Notes: a model not told the origin generated them from the letters alone. A stretch of 12,306 nucleotides of DNA from Betaproteobacteria bacterium (GCA_025355395.1 JANXZT010000179.1:1-12306); one strand, 5' to 3'. Positions 1-7,006 are shown, numbered from the stretch's first letter. Program-made: numbers and translations.

Positions 1-5
1 GAAGT

Positions 6-53
6 CAGAAGCCAGAAGCCAGAAGCCAGAAGCCAGAAGCCAGAAGCCAGAAG
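6..53. repeat. Heptanucleotide tandem repeat (CAGAAGC)n
   Basis: Six perfect consecutive copies of the 7-base unit CAGAAGC occupy 6-47, followed by a six-base partial copy to 53 and preceded by a degenerate copy (GAAGT) at the window edge, so the array may continue to the left. It lies about 45 bases beyond the stop codon of the minus-strand rubredoxin gene and in no recognisable gene. Because 7 is not a multiple of 3, the array is unlikely to be selected as protein. Heptameric arrays of this kind are known in intergenic DNA of several bacterial groups. Copy number would be expected to vary by slippage. No function can be read from the sequence. Confidence 0.9.
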
Positions 54-81
54 AGAAAATAACATGAGTTGAAGGACTCCT

Positions 82-105
82 GAGTTTTGACGCCAGTCAA
101 AACTC
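82..105 (-). terminator. Inverted repeat over the rubredoxin stop codon, terminator-like
   Basis: GAGTTTTGA (82-90) and TCAAAACTC (97-105) are perfect reverse complements. The flanking C91 and G96 can add a tenth pair, leaving a four-base loop. The rubredoxin stop codon (97-99, minus strand) is inside the stem, so the hairpin would form at the very 3' end of that mRNA. On the minus strand no immediate T-run follows the stem; a looser T-rich stretch comes about 25 bases later. It may therefore be a transcript-end stabiliser or a weak terminator rather than a classical intrinsic terminator. Confidence 0.45.
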
Positions 106-261
106 GACCATCTCGAAATCCTCCTTGCGGGCGCCGCACTCCGGACACGTCCAGTTCGGCGGAACATCCTCCCACTTCGTTCCCGCTGCAATGCCTTCGT
201 CGGGCGCGCCGATCGACTCGTCGTAAATCCAGCCGCAGATCAGGCACATGTACTTTTTCAT
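97..261 (-). CDS. rubA: Rubredoxin
   Basis: This 54-residue protein is a complete single-domain rubredoxin, a small cytoplasmic electron carrier with one iron bound by four cysteines. Both ligand pairs are present: CLICG near the N-terminus (Cys6, Cys9) and CPECG near the C-terminus (Cys39, Cys42). The family residues Tyr4, GWIYDE around 10-15, Gly27 and the PPNW segment before the second cysteine pair are also there, and length matches the family. The ATG at 261 starts directly with the family's usual MKKYMC opening. The ribosome binding site is poor. The gene is divergent from thiD, an arrangement common in betaproteobacteria. Its redox partner cannot be told from this window. The symbol rubA is the usual name for such genes and is not evidence for alkane oxidation, since no alkane hydroxylase is nearby. 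Confidence 0.93.
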   Translation of the reverse strand: MKKYMCLICGWIYDESIGAPDEGIAAGTKWEDVPPNWTCPECGARKEDFEMVEF

Positions 262-291
262 CGGGGGATAAAGCCGTTGGAGTAAAATCGA

Positions 292-300
292 ATTCTATCA
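292..300 (-). promoter_or_regulatory. Extended -10 promoter element, probably for rubredoxin
   Basis: Read on the minus strand, 300 to 292 is TGATAGAAT, which fits the extended -10 consensus TGnTATAAT with one mismatch. It would start transcription roughly 24 bases before the rubredoxin ATG at 261. The region 17 bases upstream has no recognisable -35 box, which is typical of extended -10 promoters. On the plus strand TAAAAT (283-288) is a weaker candidate -10 for the thiD operon, also without a clear -35. No thiamine riboswitch is evident in the 262-359 spacer. Confidence 0.4.
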
Positions 301-359
301 AGCCCCGCATGCGCCTCCCGGCCAACCTCGCGTGGGCTGCATGCGCCTCGCTCGCATTC

Positions 360-1235
360 ATGCGCGATCCCGATCCCGAGTTTCCTCCCATCGTCCTGAC
401 ATTCGCCGCATCCGATCCGTCGGGCGGTGCCGGGCTGCAAGCCGATGTGCTGACCCTTGCCAGCATGGGGTGCCACCCGCTTTCGGTGCTGACCGCAATT
501 ACCGTGCAGGACACCATGGGTGTGGAAGGCGTTCAGGCTCTCGATGCGGCGTGGGTGGCCGATCAGGCGCGCTGCCTGCTGGAAGACATGCCCATCGATG
601 CGTTCAAGATCGGTGTGCTCGGCAGTGTCGAGAACATCGCCGCCATTGCCGAGATTCTGTCGGACTATCCCGACGTGCCGCTGATTCTCGATCCGGTGCT
701 GGCTTCGGGCCGCGGCGACGAGCTCTCGAGCGAGGAAATGACTCACGCGTTGCGCGAGCTGTTGCTGCCACAAACCACCGTGCTGACGCCCAACAGCATG
801 GAAGCGCGCCGCCTCGCAGAAGGCGACGACGATGAAGAGCCGACGCTCATCGTGTGCGCCGAGCGCCTGCTGGCCATGGGCGCGGAATTCGTGCTGGTGA
901 CGGGCACGCACGAGCAAACGCCGGATGTTGTAAACACCCTCTACGGACGCGGCGGCATCGTCCGCTCGGATACATGGCCCCGGCTGTCAGGCAGCTATCA
1001 CGGATCGGGTTGCACGCTGGCAGCCGCGATTGCCGCAATGCTTGCCAACGGGCTCGATGTTCCGGAAGCGGTACGCGAGGCGCAGGACTACACCTGGAAT
1101 ACCCTCAAGAAAGCGTATCGCCCGGGCATGGGTCAATTCCTGCCCGATCGCCTGTTCTGGGCCCGCGAGGTCGCCGATACCCCGGGCGAATCCGTAGAAA
1201 TCTCGCGCAGCCCCGATGCCCGCAGCAGGCACTGA
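360..1235 (+). CDS. thiD: Hydroxymethylpyrimidine/phosphomethylpyrimidine kinase ThiD
   Basis: ThiD phosphorylates hydroxymethylpyrimidine twice to give the pyrimidine diphosphate that ThiE joins to the thiazole. The 291-residue product is a cytoplasmic ribokinase-fold enzyme. It opens with the family signature VLTFAASDPSGGAG (12-25) and LQADVLTLASMGCH (26-39). The core has ILDPVLASGRG (109-119), and the C-terminal anion-hole motif is GSGC (215-218), with Cys218 in the usual catalytic position. I chose the ATG at 360 because homologues begin a few residues before this signature. An in-frame ATG at 309 would add 17 residues with no family counterpart. A still longer frame open from 87 would run through the rubredoxin gene and its promoter. 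Neither ATG has a good ribosome binding site. The last 20 bases overlap thiE. The extra C-terminal 30 or so residues are polar and poorly conserved. Confidence 0.93.
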   Translation: MRDPDPEFPPIVLTFAASDPSGGAGLQADVLTLASMGCHPLSVLTAITVQDTMGVEGVQALDAAWVADQARCLLEDMPIDAFKIGVLGSVENIAAIAEILSDYPDVPLILDPVLASGRGDELSSEEMTHALRELLLPQTTVLTPNSMEARRLAEGDDDEEPTLIVCAERLLAMGAEFVLVTGTHEQTPDVVNTLYGRGGIVRSDTWPRLSGSYHGSGCTLAAAIAAMLANGLDVPEAVREAQDYTWNTLKKAYRPGMGQFLPDRLFWAREVADTPGESVEISRSPDARSRH

Positions 1236-1917
1236 CGAACCCTTCCCGATCCTCCGTGCCCGTGCCCGGCGCGTGGCGGGACTGTACGCGGTCACCCCGG
1301 ATTTCGCCGACACCCCGGCGCTGACCGCGGCCGTCGAGGCGGCGCTTAAGGGCGGCGCTTCCGCCATTCAGTATCGAAACAAAACGGCCGCTCCTGATTT
1401 GCGCCGCACCCAGGCGTGGGCGCTCGCGCGCATCCTGGCGACGCGCGGCGGTCTGCTCATTGTCAACGACGATGCCGCTCTTGCGGCCGAAGTCGGCGCC
1501 GACGGCGTGCACATCGGCGGCGACGATGGCGCCATCGAAGCCGCGCGGGAGACCGTAGGCCCTGATCGCATTGTCGGGGTGTCGTGCTACAACGATTCCG
1601 CCAGGGCGCGCGCGGCGGCGGCGGCCGGCGCGGATTACCTCGCCTTCGGCAGCTTCTTCGCGTCAACCGTCAAACCGGACGCACGCCGGGCCGAATTGAG
1701 TTTGTTGCAAAACGCGCGGGAGCTCGGGCTGCCGTTGGTCGCGATTGGCGGCATCACCGCCGGGAACGCGCAAGTGCTGCGTCAAGCGGGCGCGGATGCG
1801 GTGGCGGTGATTTCCGCAGTGTTCGGGGCGTGCGATCCGGACGCCATCGAGGCCGCTGCGCGGAGCATCGCGGTGATCTTTCCCCGCGGTGCGTCGTCAC
1901 GGGTCGAGCACGCATGA
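1216..1917 (+). CDS. thiE: Thiamine phosphate synthase ThiE
   Basis: ThiE couples the pyrimidine diphosphate made by ThiD to thiazole phosphate, giving thiamine phosphate. The 233-residue product is a TIM barrel. Visible motifs, in order, are GLYAVTPD (22-29), the pyrophosphate-binding QxRxK (Gln52, Arg54, Lys56), VNDD (83-86), GADGVHIG (94-101), VSC (122-124), a STVKP loop with Lys153, and the phosphate-binding AIGGI (176-180). Some positions differ from the textbook E. coli/Bacillus wording (QYRNK for QLREK, VSCYN for VSxH, FGSFFASTVK for GPVFPTxTK). The changes keep the charged residues, and I take them as a lineage variant rather than decay. The start overlaps the end of thiD, and the stop TGA shares bases with the hemL ATG (ATGA at 1914-1917), so translation of the three is probably coupled. 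Confidence 0.92.
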   Translation: MPAAGTDEPFPILRARARRVAGLYAVTPDFADTPALTAAVEAALKGGASAIQYRNKTAAPDLRRTQAWALARILATRGGLLIVNDDAALAAEVGADGVHIGGDDGAIEAARETVGPDRIVGVSCYNDSARARAAAAAGADYLAFGSFFASTVKPDARRAELSLLQNARELGLPLVAIGGITAGNAQVLRQAGADAVAVISAVFGACDPDAIEAAARSIAVIFPRGASSRVEHA

Positions 1918-3191
1918 GCCGCAACGAAGAGCTTTTTGCGCGCGCCCAGCGCACCATTCCCGCCGGAGTCAATTCGCCCGTACGCGCGTTTCGCTCGGTC
2001 GGCGGCACGCCGCGATTTTTCGTGCGCGGTGCGGGCCCTCATCTGTGGGACGCCGACGGGCAGCAGTACATCGACTATGTCGGGTCCTGGGGTCCCGCGA
2101 TTCTGGGCCATGCCCATCCTGAGGTGGTCCGCGCGGTGCAGGACGCGGCTGCGCACGGGCTTTCGTTCGGCGCGCCGACCGAGCTCGAGATCGAGATGGC
2201 GGAGACGTTGTGCGCACGGGTGCCCTCGATGGAAATGGTTCGCCTCGTCTCTTCGGGCACGGAAGCCACCATGTCGGCACTGCGTCTTGCGCGCGGCTTC
2301 ACCGGACGAAGCAAGATCATCAAGTTCGAGGGTTGCTACCACGGCCACGGCGACAGCCTGCTGGTGAAGGCAGGATCGGGCGCATTGACCTTCGGCCAGC
2401 CGTCGTCGGCGGGCGTGCCGCCCGCGATCGCCAACGAGACGATCGTCGTGCGCTACAACGATCTCGACAGCGTCGATGCGGCATTTCGCGGGGAGCCGGA
2501 GGGCGTCGCGTGCATCATCGTCGAGCCGGTGGCCGGCAACATGAACCTGATCGCGCCGGCGCCCGGATTCCTGCAGGGCCTGCGCGATGCCTGCGATAGG
2601 CAAGGGGCGCTACTCATCTTCGACGAGGTGATGACCGGCTTTCGCGTGCATCCGCAGGGCGCACAGGGACTCTATGGCATCACGCCCGATATCACGACCT
2701 TGGGCAAGGTGATCGGTGGCGGCATGCCGGTCGGAGCGTTTGGCGGGCGCCGCGCGGTCATGGAAATGATCGCGCCGCTGGGCCCGGTTTATCAGGCCGG
2801 TACCCTTTCGGGCAACCCGGTCGCGGTAGCGGCGGGGCTCGCGACGTTGCGTGCGATTGCAGCACCCGGTTTTCACGAGGCGTTGTCGGCGCGTACCCGG
2901 GAACTCACGGATGGATTGACCACGGTCGCGGCTAAGTCCGGCGTGCCTTTTTGCGCGCAGGCGATCGGCGGGATGTTCGGGATTTATTTTTCCGAGCAAT
3001 TGCCGGGAACCTTCGATGCGGTGATGGCGAGCGACAAGGCGCGCTTCAACCGGTTCTTTCACGCGATGCTTGCGGCCGGTGTGTATCTTGCCCCGTCTGC
3101 GTTCGAGGCGGGATTCGTCTCCGCGGCGCACACCACCACCGAAATCGCCGCAACATTGCGCATCGCGCGCGAAGCCTTCGCGGCCGGCTGA
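1914..3191 (+). CDS. hemL: Glutamate-1-semialdehyde 2,1-aminomutase HemL
   Basis: HemL converts glutamate-1-semialdehyde to 5-aminolevulinate, the last step of the C5 route to haem and other tetrapyrroles. It uses pyridoxal or pyridoxamine phosphate. The 425-residue product has the usual length for the family and is a class III aminotransferase fold. Seen in order are the N-terminal PAGVNSPVRAF (16-26), SSGTEATMSALRLAR (113-127) for cofactor phosphate, YHGHGD (142-147), FDEVMTGFR (236-244) with the cofactor-contacting Asp237, and TTLGKVIGGG (261-270) with Lys265 as the Schiff-base lysine. The GTLSGNPVA segment follows. The ATG at 1914 overlaps the thiE stop. A larger reading frame open upstream of it is only a shadow of thiE. 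The stop codon at 3189-3191 is inside a hairpin. Confidence 0.96.
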   Translation: MSRNEELFARAQRTIPAGVNSPVRAFRSVGGTPRFFVRGAGPHLWDADGQQYIDYVGSWGPAILGHAHPEVVRAVQDAAAHGLSFGAPTELEIEMAETLCARVPSMEMVRLVSSGTEATMSALRLARGFTGRSKIIKFEGCYHGHGDSLLVKAGSGALTFGQPSSAGVPPAIANETIVVRYNDLDSVDAAFRGEPEGVACIIVEPVAGNMNLIAPAPGFLQGLRDACDRQGALLIFDEVMTGFRVHPQGAQGLYGITPDITTLGKVIGGGMPVGAFGGRRAVMEMIAPLGPVYQAGTLSGNPVAVAAGLATLRAIAAPGFHEALSARTRELTDGLTTVAAKSGVPFCAQAIGGMFGIYFSEQLPGTFDAVMASDKARFNRFFHAMLAAGVYLAPSAFEAGFVSAAHTTTEIAATLRIAREAFAAG

Positions 3192-3208
3192 TCGGCTGTT
3201 GATCGGCC
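3186..3208 (+). terminator. Hairpin spanning the hemL stop codon
   Basis: GGCTGATC (3186-3193) can pair with GATCGGCC (3201-3208) in eight consecutive pairs, one of them G-U, around a seven-base loop. The hemL stop codon is within the left arm. No T-run follows, so it is not a classical intrinsic terminator, though it could protect the 3' end of the thiD-thiE-hemL mRNA or assist termination. In the remaining spacer, GGCGGC (3327-3332) and GCCGCC (3339-3344) form a second, shorter inverted repeat, also without a T-run. Confidence 0.35.
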
Positions 3209-3403
3209 AGCGGTACCGGAACGCGTTGCGTTGCGACGCGCGGACGATGGCAATAGCGCAGGGTCACCCAAAACTTGAAGACCAAGCGTCGGGATGCAAC
3301 GACATCATGTCGCGACAGCGTCGTCAGGCGGCGACGATGCCGCCATAAGCTGCTGCAACACCTTGATTCGCACGGCTCCACGGCCATTTTATTCACCTCG
3401 CTG

Positions 3404-3412
3404 TGCTATCAT
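3404..3412 (+). promoter_or_regulatory. Extended -10 promoter for the T2SS operon
   Basis: TGCTATCAT at 3404-3412 matches TGnTATAAT with one mismatch. It lies in an unusually AT-rich patch of an otherwise GC-rich region. No good -35 hexamer sits 16-18 bases upstream, consistent with an extended -10 promoter. Transcription would begin near 3419, giving a leader of about 23 bases before the TTG proposed as the gspE start at 3442. It is the only convincing promoter-like element I see for the gsp operon. No operator palindrome is obvious beside it. Confidence 0.5.
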
Positions 3413-3441
3413 CGATCGACTCATTTTCAGGCAATTTCTCC

Positions 3442-5163
3442 TTGGTAAAAGACGATTCCGGCACGCGGGCGCCCGACCGAAAACGGTTGGGTGAACTATT
3501 GATCGAGCGCGGCAGGCTCGACGCCGCGGGGCTTGATCGGGCGCTGCGTTTGCAGCAGGACAGCGGCGAGAAATTGGGGGCATTGCTGGTGACGCTGGGC
3601 CTTTGCGCCCAGCGCGATGTGGCTGAAGCGCTCGCGCTGCAACTCGGCTTGCCTCTGGTCGAGTCGAACGGCTATCCCGAGTTTCCGATTCTCGAAGAAC
3701 GCATTTCCGCGCGGTTCCTGCGCGAGTCGCGCGCATTGCCGGTGCATGAAGACGAGCGCGAGCTCACCCTGGCCATGGCCGATCCCACCGACGACTACAC
3801 GATCGGCGCGTTCCGGATGGTTACCGGGCGCGAAGTCCGGCCGATGGTGGCGATTCCCACGGAGCTCGACGCGGCGCTCGAGCGTCTTTATGGCGCCGGC
3901 AAATCCGCGCTGGGGCAAATCGTGGGCGATGTCGAGCAGCGGGTCGACGAGCTCGCTTTCGATGCCGATGTTCAGCAGTTGAAGGATCTCGCGTCCGAAG
4001 CACCGGTCATCAGGCTGGTGTCGCTCATCATCACCAATGCGCTGGAAATGCGCGCCTCGGATATCCACATCGAGCCGTTCGAGAATCGGCTGGTGGTGCG
4101 CTACCGCATCGATGGCGTGCTGCACGAAGTCGAATCGCCGCCGCGGCGGTTCTCGGCGGCGGTCATTTCGCGCATCAAGATCATGGCGAATCTCGACATT
4201 GCCGAACGGCGGTTGCCGCAGGACGGCCGCATCCGGCTGCGCATCCAGGGCAAGGAAATCGATCTTCGCGTTTCCACCGTGCCCACGATGCACGGCGAAT
4301 CCGTGGTGATGCGGATTCTCGACAAGGGCGGTGTCGCGCTCGACTTCAAGCGCCTGGGATTCGAGGACGAGACCCTCCGCATTTTCCTCGATGTGCTCAT
4401 GCAGCCGCACGGGATCCTGCTCGTTACCGGTCCCACCGGTTCGGGTAAAACCACCACCCTTTACACGGCGCTCGAAAAGCTCAATCAGCCCGACGTGAAG
4501 ATTCTCACGGTCGAGGACCCGGTCGAATATCAGATGCCCGGCATCAACCAAATCCAGGTCAAGCCGCAAATCGATCTCACGTTCGCAAATGCGCTGCGCT
4601 CGATCGTGCGTCAGGATCCCGACGTCATCATGATCGGCGAAATCCGCGACCTGGAAACCGCTCAGATTGCCGTCCAGTCGGCGCTCACCGGGCATCTCGT
4701 GCTGTCGACGGTGCATACCAACGATGCCGCATCGACCGTCAATCGACTCCTCGACATGGGCGTGGAAGACTACCTGCTTACGTCGACCGTGATCGGCATC
4801 CTGGCGCAGCGGCTGGTGCGCACGTTGTGCACGCAGTGCAAGGAGTCCTATACCGCGCTGCCCGAAGTCGTCGAGGAGCTCGGTCTCAAGCGCTTCGCCC
4901 CGGCGGGGCCGATCACGCTCTATCACGCCAAGGGCTGTTCGCAGTGCGCCCAGACCGGATACAGCGGACGGATCAGCATCCTCGAAATGCTCCCCGTCAC
5001 CGATCCGTTGCGCAGTCTCGTGATGAAGCACGCGAACTCCAACGAATTGCGCAACGAGGCGATCCGTGGCGGCATGCGCACCATGTATGAGGATGGCCTG
5101 CGCAAGGCGGTGCGCGGCGTGACCACGTTCGAGGAAGTTCTGCGCGTCACGCGCGAGGCGTGA
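3442..5163 (+). CDS. gspE: Type II secretion ATPase GspE
   Basis: GspE is the hexameric cytoplasmic ATPase that drives pseudopilus assembly, docked to GspF and GspL. In the 573-residue product, residues 15-150 form the GspE/MshE-type N-terminal domain. The core has the Walker A box GPTGSGKTT (330-338), the Asp box ILTVEDPVEYQ (354-364), a Walker B region DVIMIGEIRD (394-403) with Glu400, and the His box STVHTNDAAS (422-431). A tetracysteine zinc site (CTQC 463-466, CSQC 499-502) supports the GspE/PilB class, and the gsp context points to GspE rather than PilB. I chose the TTG at 3442, with a weak CAGG ten bases upstream. The frame is open from a GTG at 3403, but that codon lies on the promoter -10, upstream of the likely transcript start. 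It is the first gene of the operon. Confidence 0.95.
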   Translation: MVKDDSGTRAPDRKRLGELLIERGRLDAAGLDRALRLQQDSGEKLGALLVTLGLCAQRDVAEALALQLGLPLVESNGYPEFPILEERISARFLRESRALPVHEDERELTLAMADPTDDYTIGAFRMVTGREVRPMVAIPTELDAALERLYGAGKSALGQIVGDVEQRVDELAFDADVQQLKDLASEAPVIRLVSLIITNALEMRASDIHIEPFENRLVVRYRIDGVLHEVESPPRRFSAAVISRIKIMANLDIAERRLPQDGRIRLRIQGKEIDLRVSTVPTMHGESVVMRILDKGGVALDFKRLGFEDETLRIFLDVLMQPHGILLVTGPTGSGKTTTLYTALEKLNQPDVKILTVEDPVEYQMPGINQIQVKPQIDLTFANALRSIVRQDPDVIMIGEIRDLETAQIAVQSALTGHLVLSTVHTNDAASTVNRLLDMGVEDYLLTSTVIGILAQRLVRTLCTQCKESYTALPEVVEELGLKRFAPAGPITLYHAKGCSQCAQTGYSGRISILEMLPVTDPLRSLVMKHANSNELRNEAIRGGMRTMYEDGLRKAVRGVTTFEEVLRVTREA

Positions 5164-5189
5164 TCGGCCGCGCCCGCGGTCCTCCCAAG

Positions 5190-6437
5190 ATGCCTGTCTA
5201 TCGTTACAAAGCCGTCAATCCCGCCGGCGCAGTCGCCACCGGCGAGCTCGAGGCCGCCAACGAAGCCGAGATCGTCGAGCGGCTGCGCGACCAGGGCATG
5301 CTGCCGATGCAAGTGGGCCGCGCGGTCGAGGGCCGGTCCACCCTCGGCCAGGCGTCCGCGGGCGCGGCACCCAGGCGTCGGCGCTCGATATTTGCAGCGA
5401 AGAAAGTTACCCATGATCAGCTTGGCAACCTGACCCGCGAGCTCGCGACCCTTCTTCGCGCCGGATTGCCCCTGGATCGCGCGCTCGAGATCCTGATTCA
5501 GCTCGCCGCCGCGCCGCCGGTGGCTGCGTTGCTGCAGCAGGTCCGCGATGATGTTCGTGGAGGCAAGTCGTTGTCGCAGGCGCTCGATGCGCGGCGCGAT
5601 GTTTTCTCGCGCTTCTACGTGAACATCGTGCGCGCGGGCGAGGCGGGCGGTGCGCTAGGCGTGGTGCTCACCCGGCTCGCGGACACGATGGAGCGCAACA
5701 AGGAGCTGCGCGACAGCGTCACCGCGGCGCTCATCTACCCGACGATCCTGATCCTGGTGGCCGTGGCCTCGGTGATGGTGCTGCTGGTGTGGGTCGTTCC
5801 GCAGTTCGAGCAGACATTCGCGCAAGCCGGCAAGGCGCTGCCACTGGCGACGCAAGTCGTCGTGGTGGTCGGCAAGTTTCTCCGCGCCTGGTGGTGGGCG
5901 CTCCTGACCGGTGTCGTCGTGGTCGCGCTGTGGACCCGGCGCCGGCTCGACAATCCCGGTGTGCGCCGGCGCTGGGATGCGCGGGTGCTGCGGATGCCGT
6001 TGGTCGGCGATCTCGTGGTCAAGGTCGAAGTCGCGCGGTTTGCGCGCACCCTCGCCACGCTGCTTGCCAATGGCGTCACGCTTCTGGCAGGTCTCACCAT
6101 CGTCAAGGAGACACTCGGCAACGTGGTGCTGGCAGGTGCGCTCGACGGTGTGATTGCGCAGTTGCGCGAGGGCAAGGGCTTTGGCGCACCGCTCGCTGCG
6201 ACGGGGCTTTACCCGCGGCTTGTCACCCAGATGATTCTGGTCGGAGAAGAATCGGGGCGGATGGAAGAGATGCTGACACGCGTCGCCGAAGTTTACGATC
6301 GGGAGGTGCAGGTTGCCATCAAGCGGTTCCTCGCGATACTCGAGCCGGTCATGATCCTTGGACTCGCAGTGCTGATCGGCGGCATCGTGTTCTCGATCCT
6401 GCTGGGCGTCATGGGCATGAGCGAACTTGTGCAGTAA
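5190..6437 (+). CDS. gspF: Type II secretion inner-membrane platform protein GspF
   Basis: GspF is the polytopic inner-membrane protein at the base of the pseudopilus and a partner of GspE. The 415-residue product starts with the family's MPVYRYKAV. It contains two copies of the T2SSF cytoplasmic domain: the first around 75-200 with FYVNIVRAGEAGG (142-154), the second around 280-405 with MILVGEESGRMEEML (348-362). Three hydrophobic segments are visible near 182-204, 225-249 and 383-406, as expected for the family. The ATG at 5190, 26 bases after gspE, is preferred. An in-frame GTG at 5160 overlapping the gspE stop would add ten residues (starting MIGRARGPPK) not typical of the family. Neither has a strong ribosome binding site. 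Confidence 0.94.
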   Translation: MPVYRYKAVNPAGAVATGELEAANEAEIVERLRDQGMLPMQVGRAVEGRSTLGQASAGAAPRRRRSIFAAKKVTHDQLGNLTRELATLLRAGLPLDRALEILIQLAAAPPVAALLQQVRDDVRGGKSLSQALDARRDVFSRFYVNIVRAGEAGGALGVVLTRLADTMERNKELRDSVTAALIYPTILILVAVASVMVLLVWVVPQFEQTFAQAGKALPLATQVVVVVGKFLRAWWWALLTGVVVVALWTRRRLDNPGVRRRWDARVLRMPLVGDLVVKVEVARFARTLATLLANGVTLLAGLTIVKETLGNVVLAGALDGVIAQLREGKGFGAPLAATGLYPRLVTQMILVGEESGRMEEMLTRVAEVYDREVQVAIKRFLAILEPVMILGLAVLIGGIVFSILLGVMGMSELVQ

Positions 6438-6478
6438 AGCGCTCTCTAAGAAACCTCTGAGGCGCCTTCATGAATTGC

Positions 6479-6484
6479 AAAGGA
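6479..6484 (+). promoter_or_regulatory. Ribosome binding site deciding the gspG start
   Basis: AAAGGA at 6479-6484 lies six bases before the ATG at 6491, an ideal spacing. It is one of the best Shine-Dalgarno matches in the operon. It argues for 6491 over the upstream ATG at 6470, which it follows, and over an internal ATG at 6533, which has none. Confidence 0.6.
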
Positions 6485-6490
6485 ATCGAC

Positions 6491-7006
6491 ATGCATCCGA
6501 ACCAATCGCAACCAACAATTACAAGTCTTGCGATGCGCCCGACCACCCGCCACGATGGTGCCGCAACAGGGCGGCTTCGATCGGCAGCACGCGGTCACTT
6601 CCATCGCGGCATGACCCTGATCGAAATACTGGTGGTGCTGACATTGATCGGCATCGTGATGGGAATTGTCGGCGGCAACTTCCTCGGCAAGGGCGAGAAA
6701 GCGAAGGCCGATGCCGCCAAGATCGAGATCGGCCAGATCGCGCAGACGCTCGACCTCTACAAGCTTGAAGTCGGTCGTTATCCCACCACCCAGGAAGGCC
6801 TGCAGGCGCTCGTCCAGGCGCCGGCGGGTGCCGCCAACTGGAATGGTCCGTACTGGAAGAAGGCGGCGGTGCCGAAGGACCCGTGGGGCAACGAGTACAA
6901 GTATGCGTCGCCTGCTGCGTCTGCGCCCTACGAAATAACTTCCCTGGGAGCCGACGGCAAGGAAGGCGGAGAAGGCGTAAACAAGGACATCACGAGCTCG
7001 CAGTGA
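6491..7006 (+). CDS. gspG: Major pseudopilin GspG
   Basis: GspG is the main subunit of the periplasmic pseudopilus. It is made as a prepilin and cut by the prepilin peptidase (not in this window). From the ATG at 6491 the product has 171 residues. The cleavage site is Gly40 before MTLIEILVVL, with the required Glu at mature position 5, and the mature protein is about 131 residues, normal for GspG. The hydrophobic helix is followed by KIEIGQIAQTLDLYKLEVGRYPTT (start at 77). The C-terminus has the DPWGNEY (130-136) and GADGKEGGEG (153-162) segments of the calcium-binding loop region. The 40-residue basic leader is far longer than the six to ten residues usual in GspG. It contains His and Arg clusters, and an internal ATG at 6533 would shorten it to 26. 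Confidence 0.95.
   Translation: MHPNQSQPTITSLAMRPTTRHDGAATGRLRSAARGHFHRGMTLIEILVVLTLIGIVMGIVGGNFLGKGEKAKADAAKIEIGQIAQTLDLYKLEVGRYPTTQEGLQALVQAPAGAANWNGPYWKKAAVPKDPWGNEYKYASPAASAPYEITSLGADGKEGGEGVNKDITSSQ

Noticed and set aside
6..53. CRISPR-like array
   Set aside because: The unit is 7 bases in direct tandem with no spacers and no cas gene nearby.
87..359. N-terminal extension of ThiD upstream of 360
   Set aside because: The open frame runs antisense through the rubredoxin gene and its promoter. The added residues do not resemble ThiD, whose conserved signature begins at residue 12 of the shorter form.
3327..3344. Intrinsic terminator GGCGGC/GCCGCC in the spacer
   Set aside because: It has only six pairs with no T-run after it, and an alternative pairing with the upstream GCGTCGTC competes. 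It is too weak to call.
3294..3494. Small plus-strand open frame in the hemL-gspE spacer
   Set aside because: It crosses the promoter and runs into gspE in another frame, has no ribosome binding site and resembles nothing known.
3496..5031. Long minus-strand open frame opposite gspE (511 codons)
   Set aside because: It lies wholly antisense to an unambiguous GspE, with a composition (His, Arg, Asp, Leu rich) typical of GC-rich shadow frames and no recognisable motif.
3442..5163. Cluster as type IV pilus (pilB-pilC) rather than T2SS
   Set aside because: The full set of GspG, H, I, J and K pseudopilins, GspG's calcium-loop motif and the GspK domain follow, which together define T2SS.
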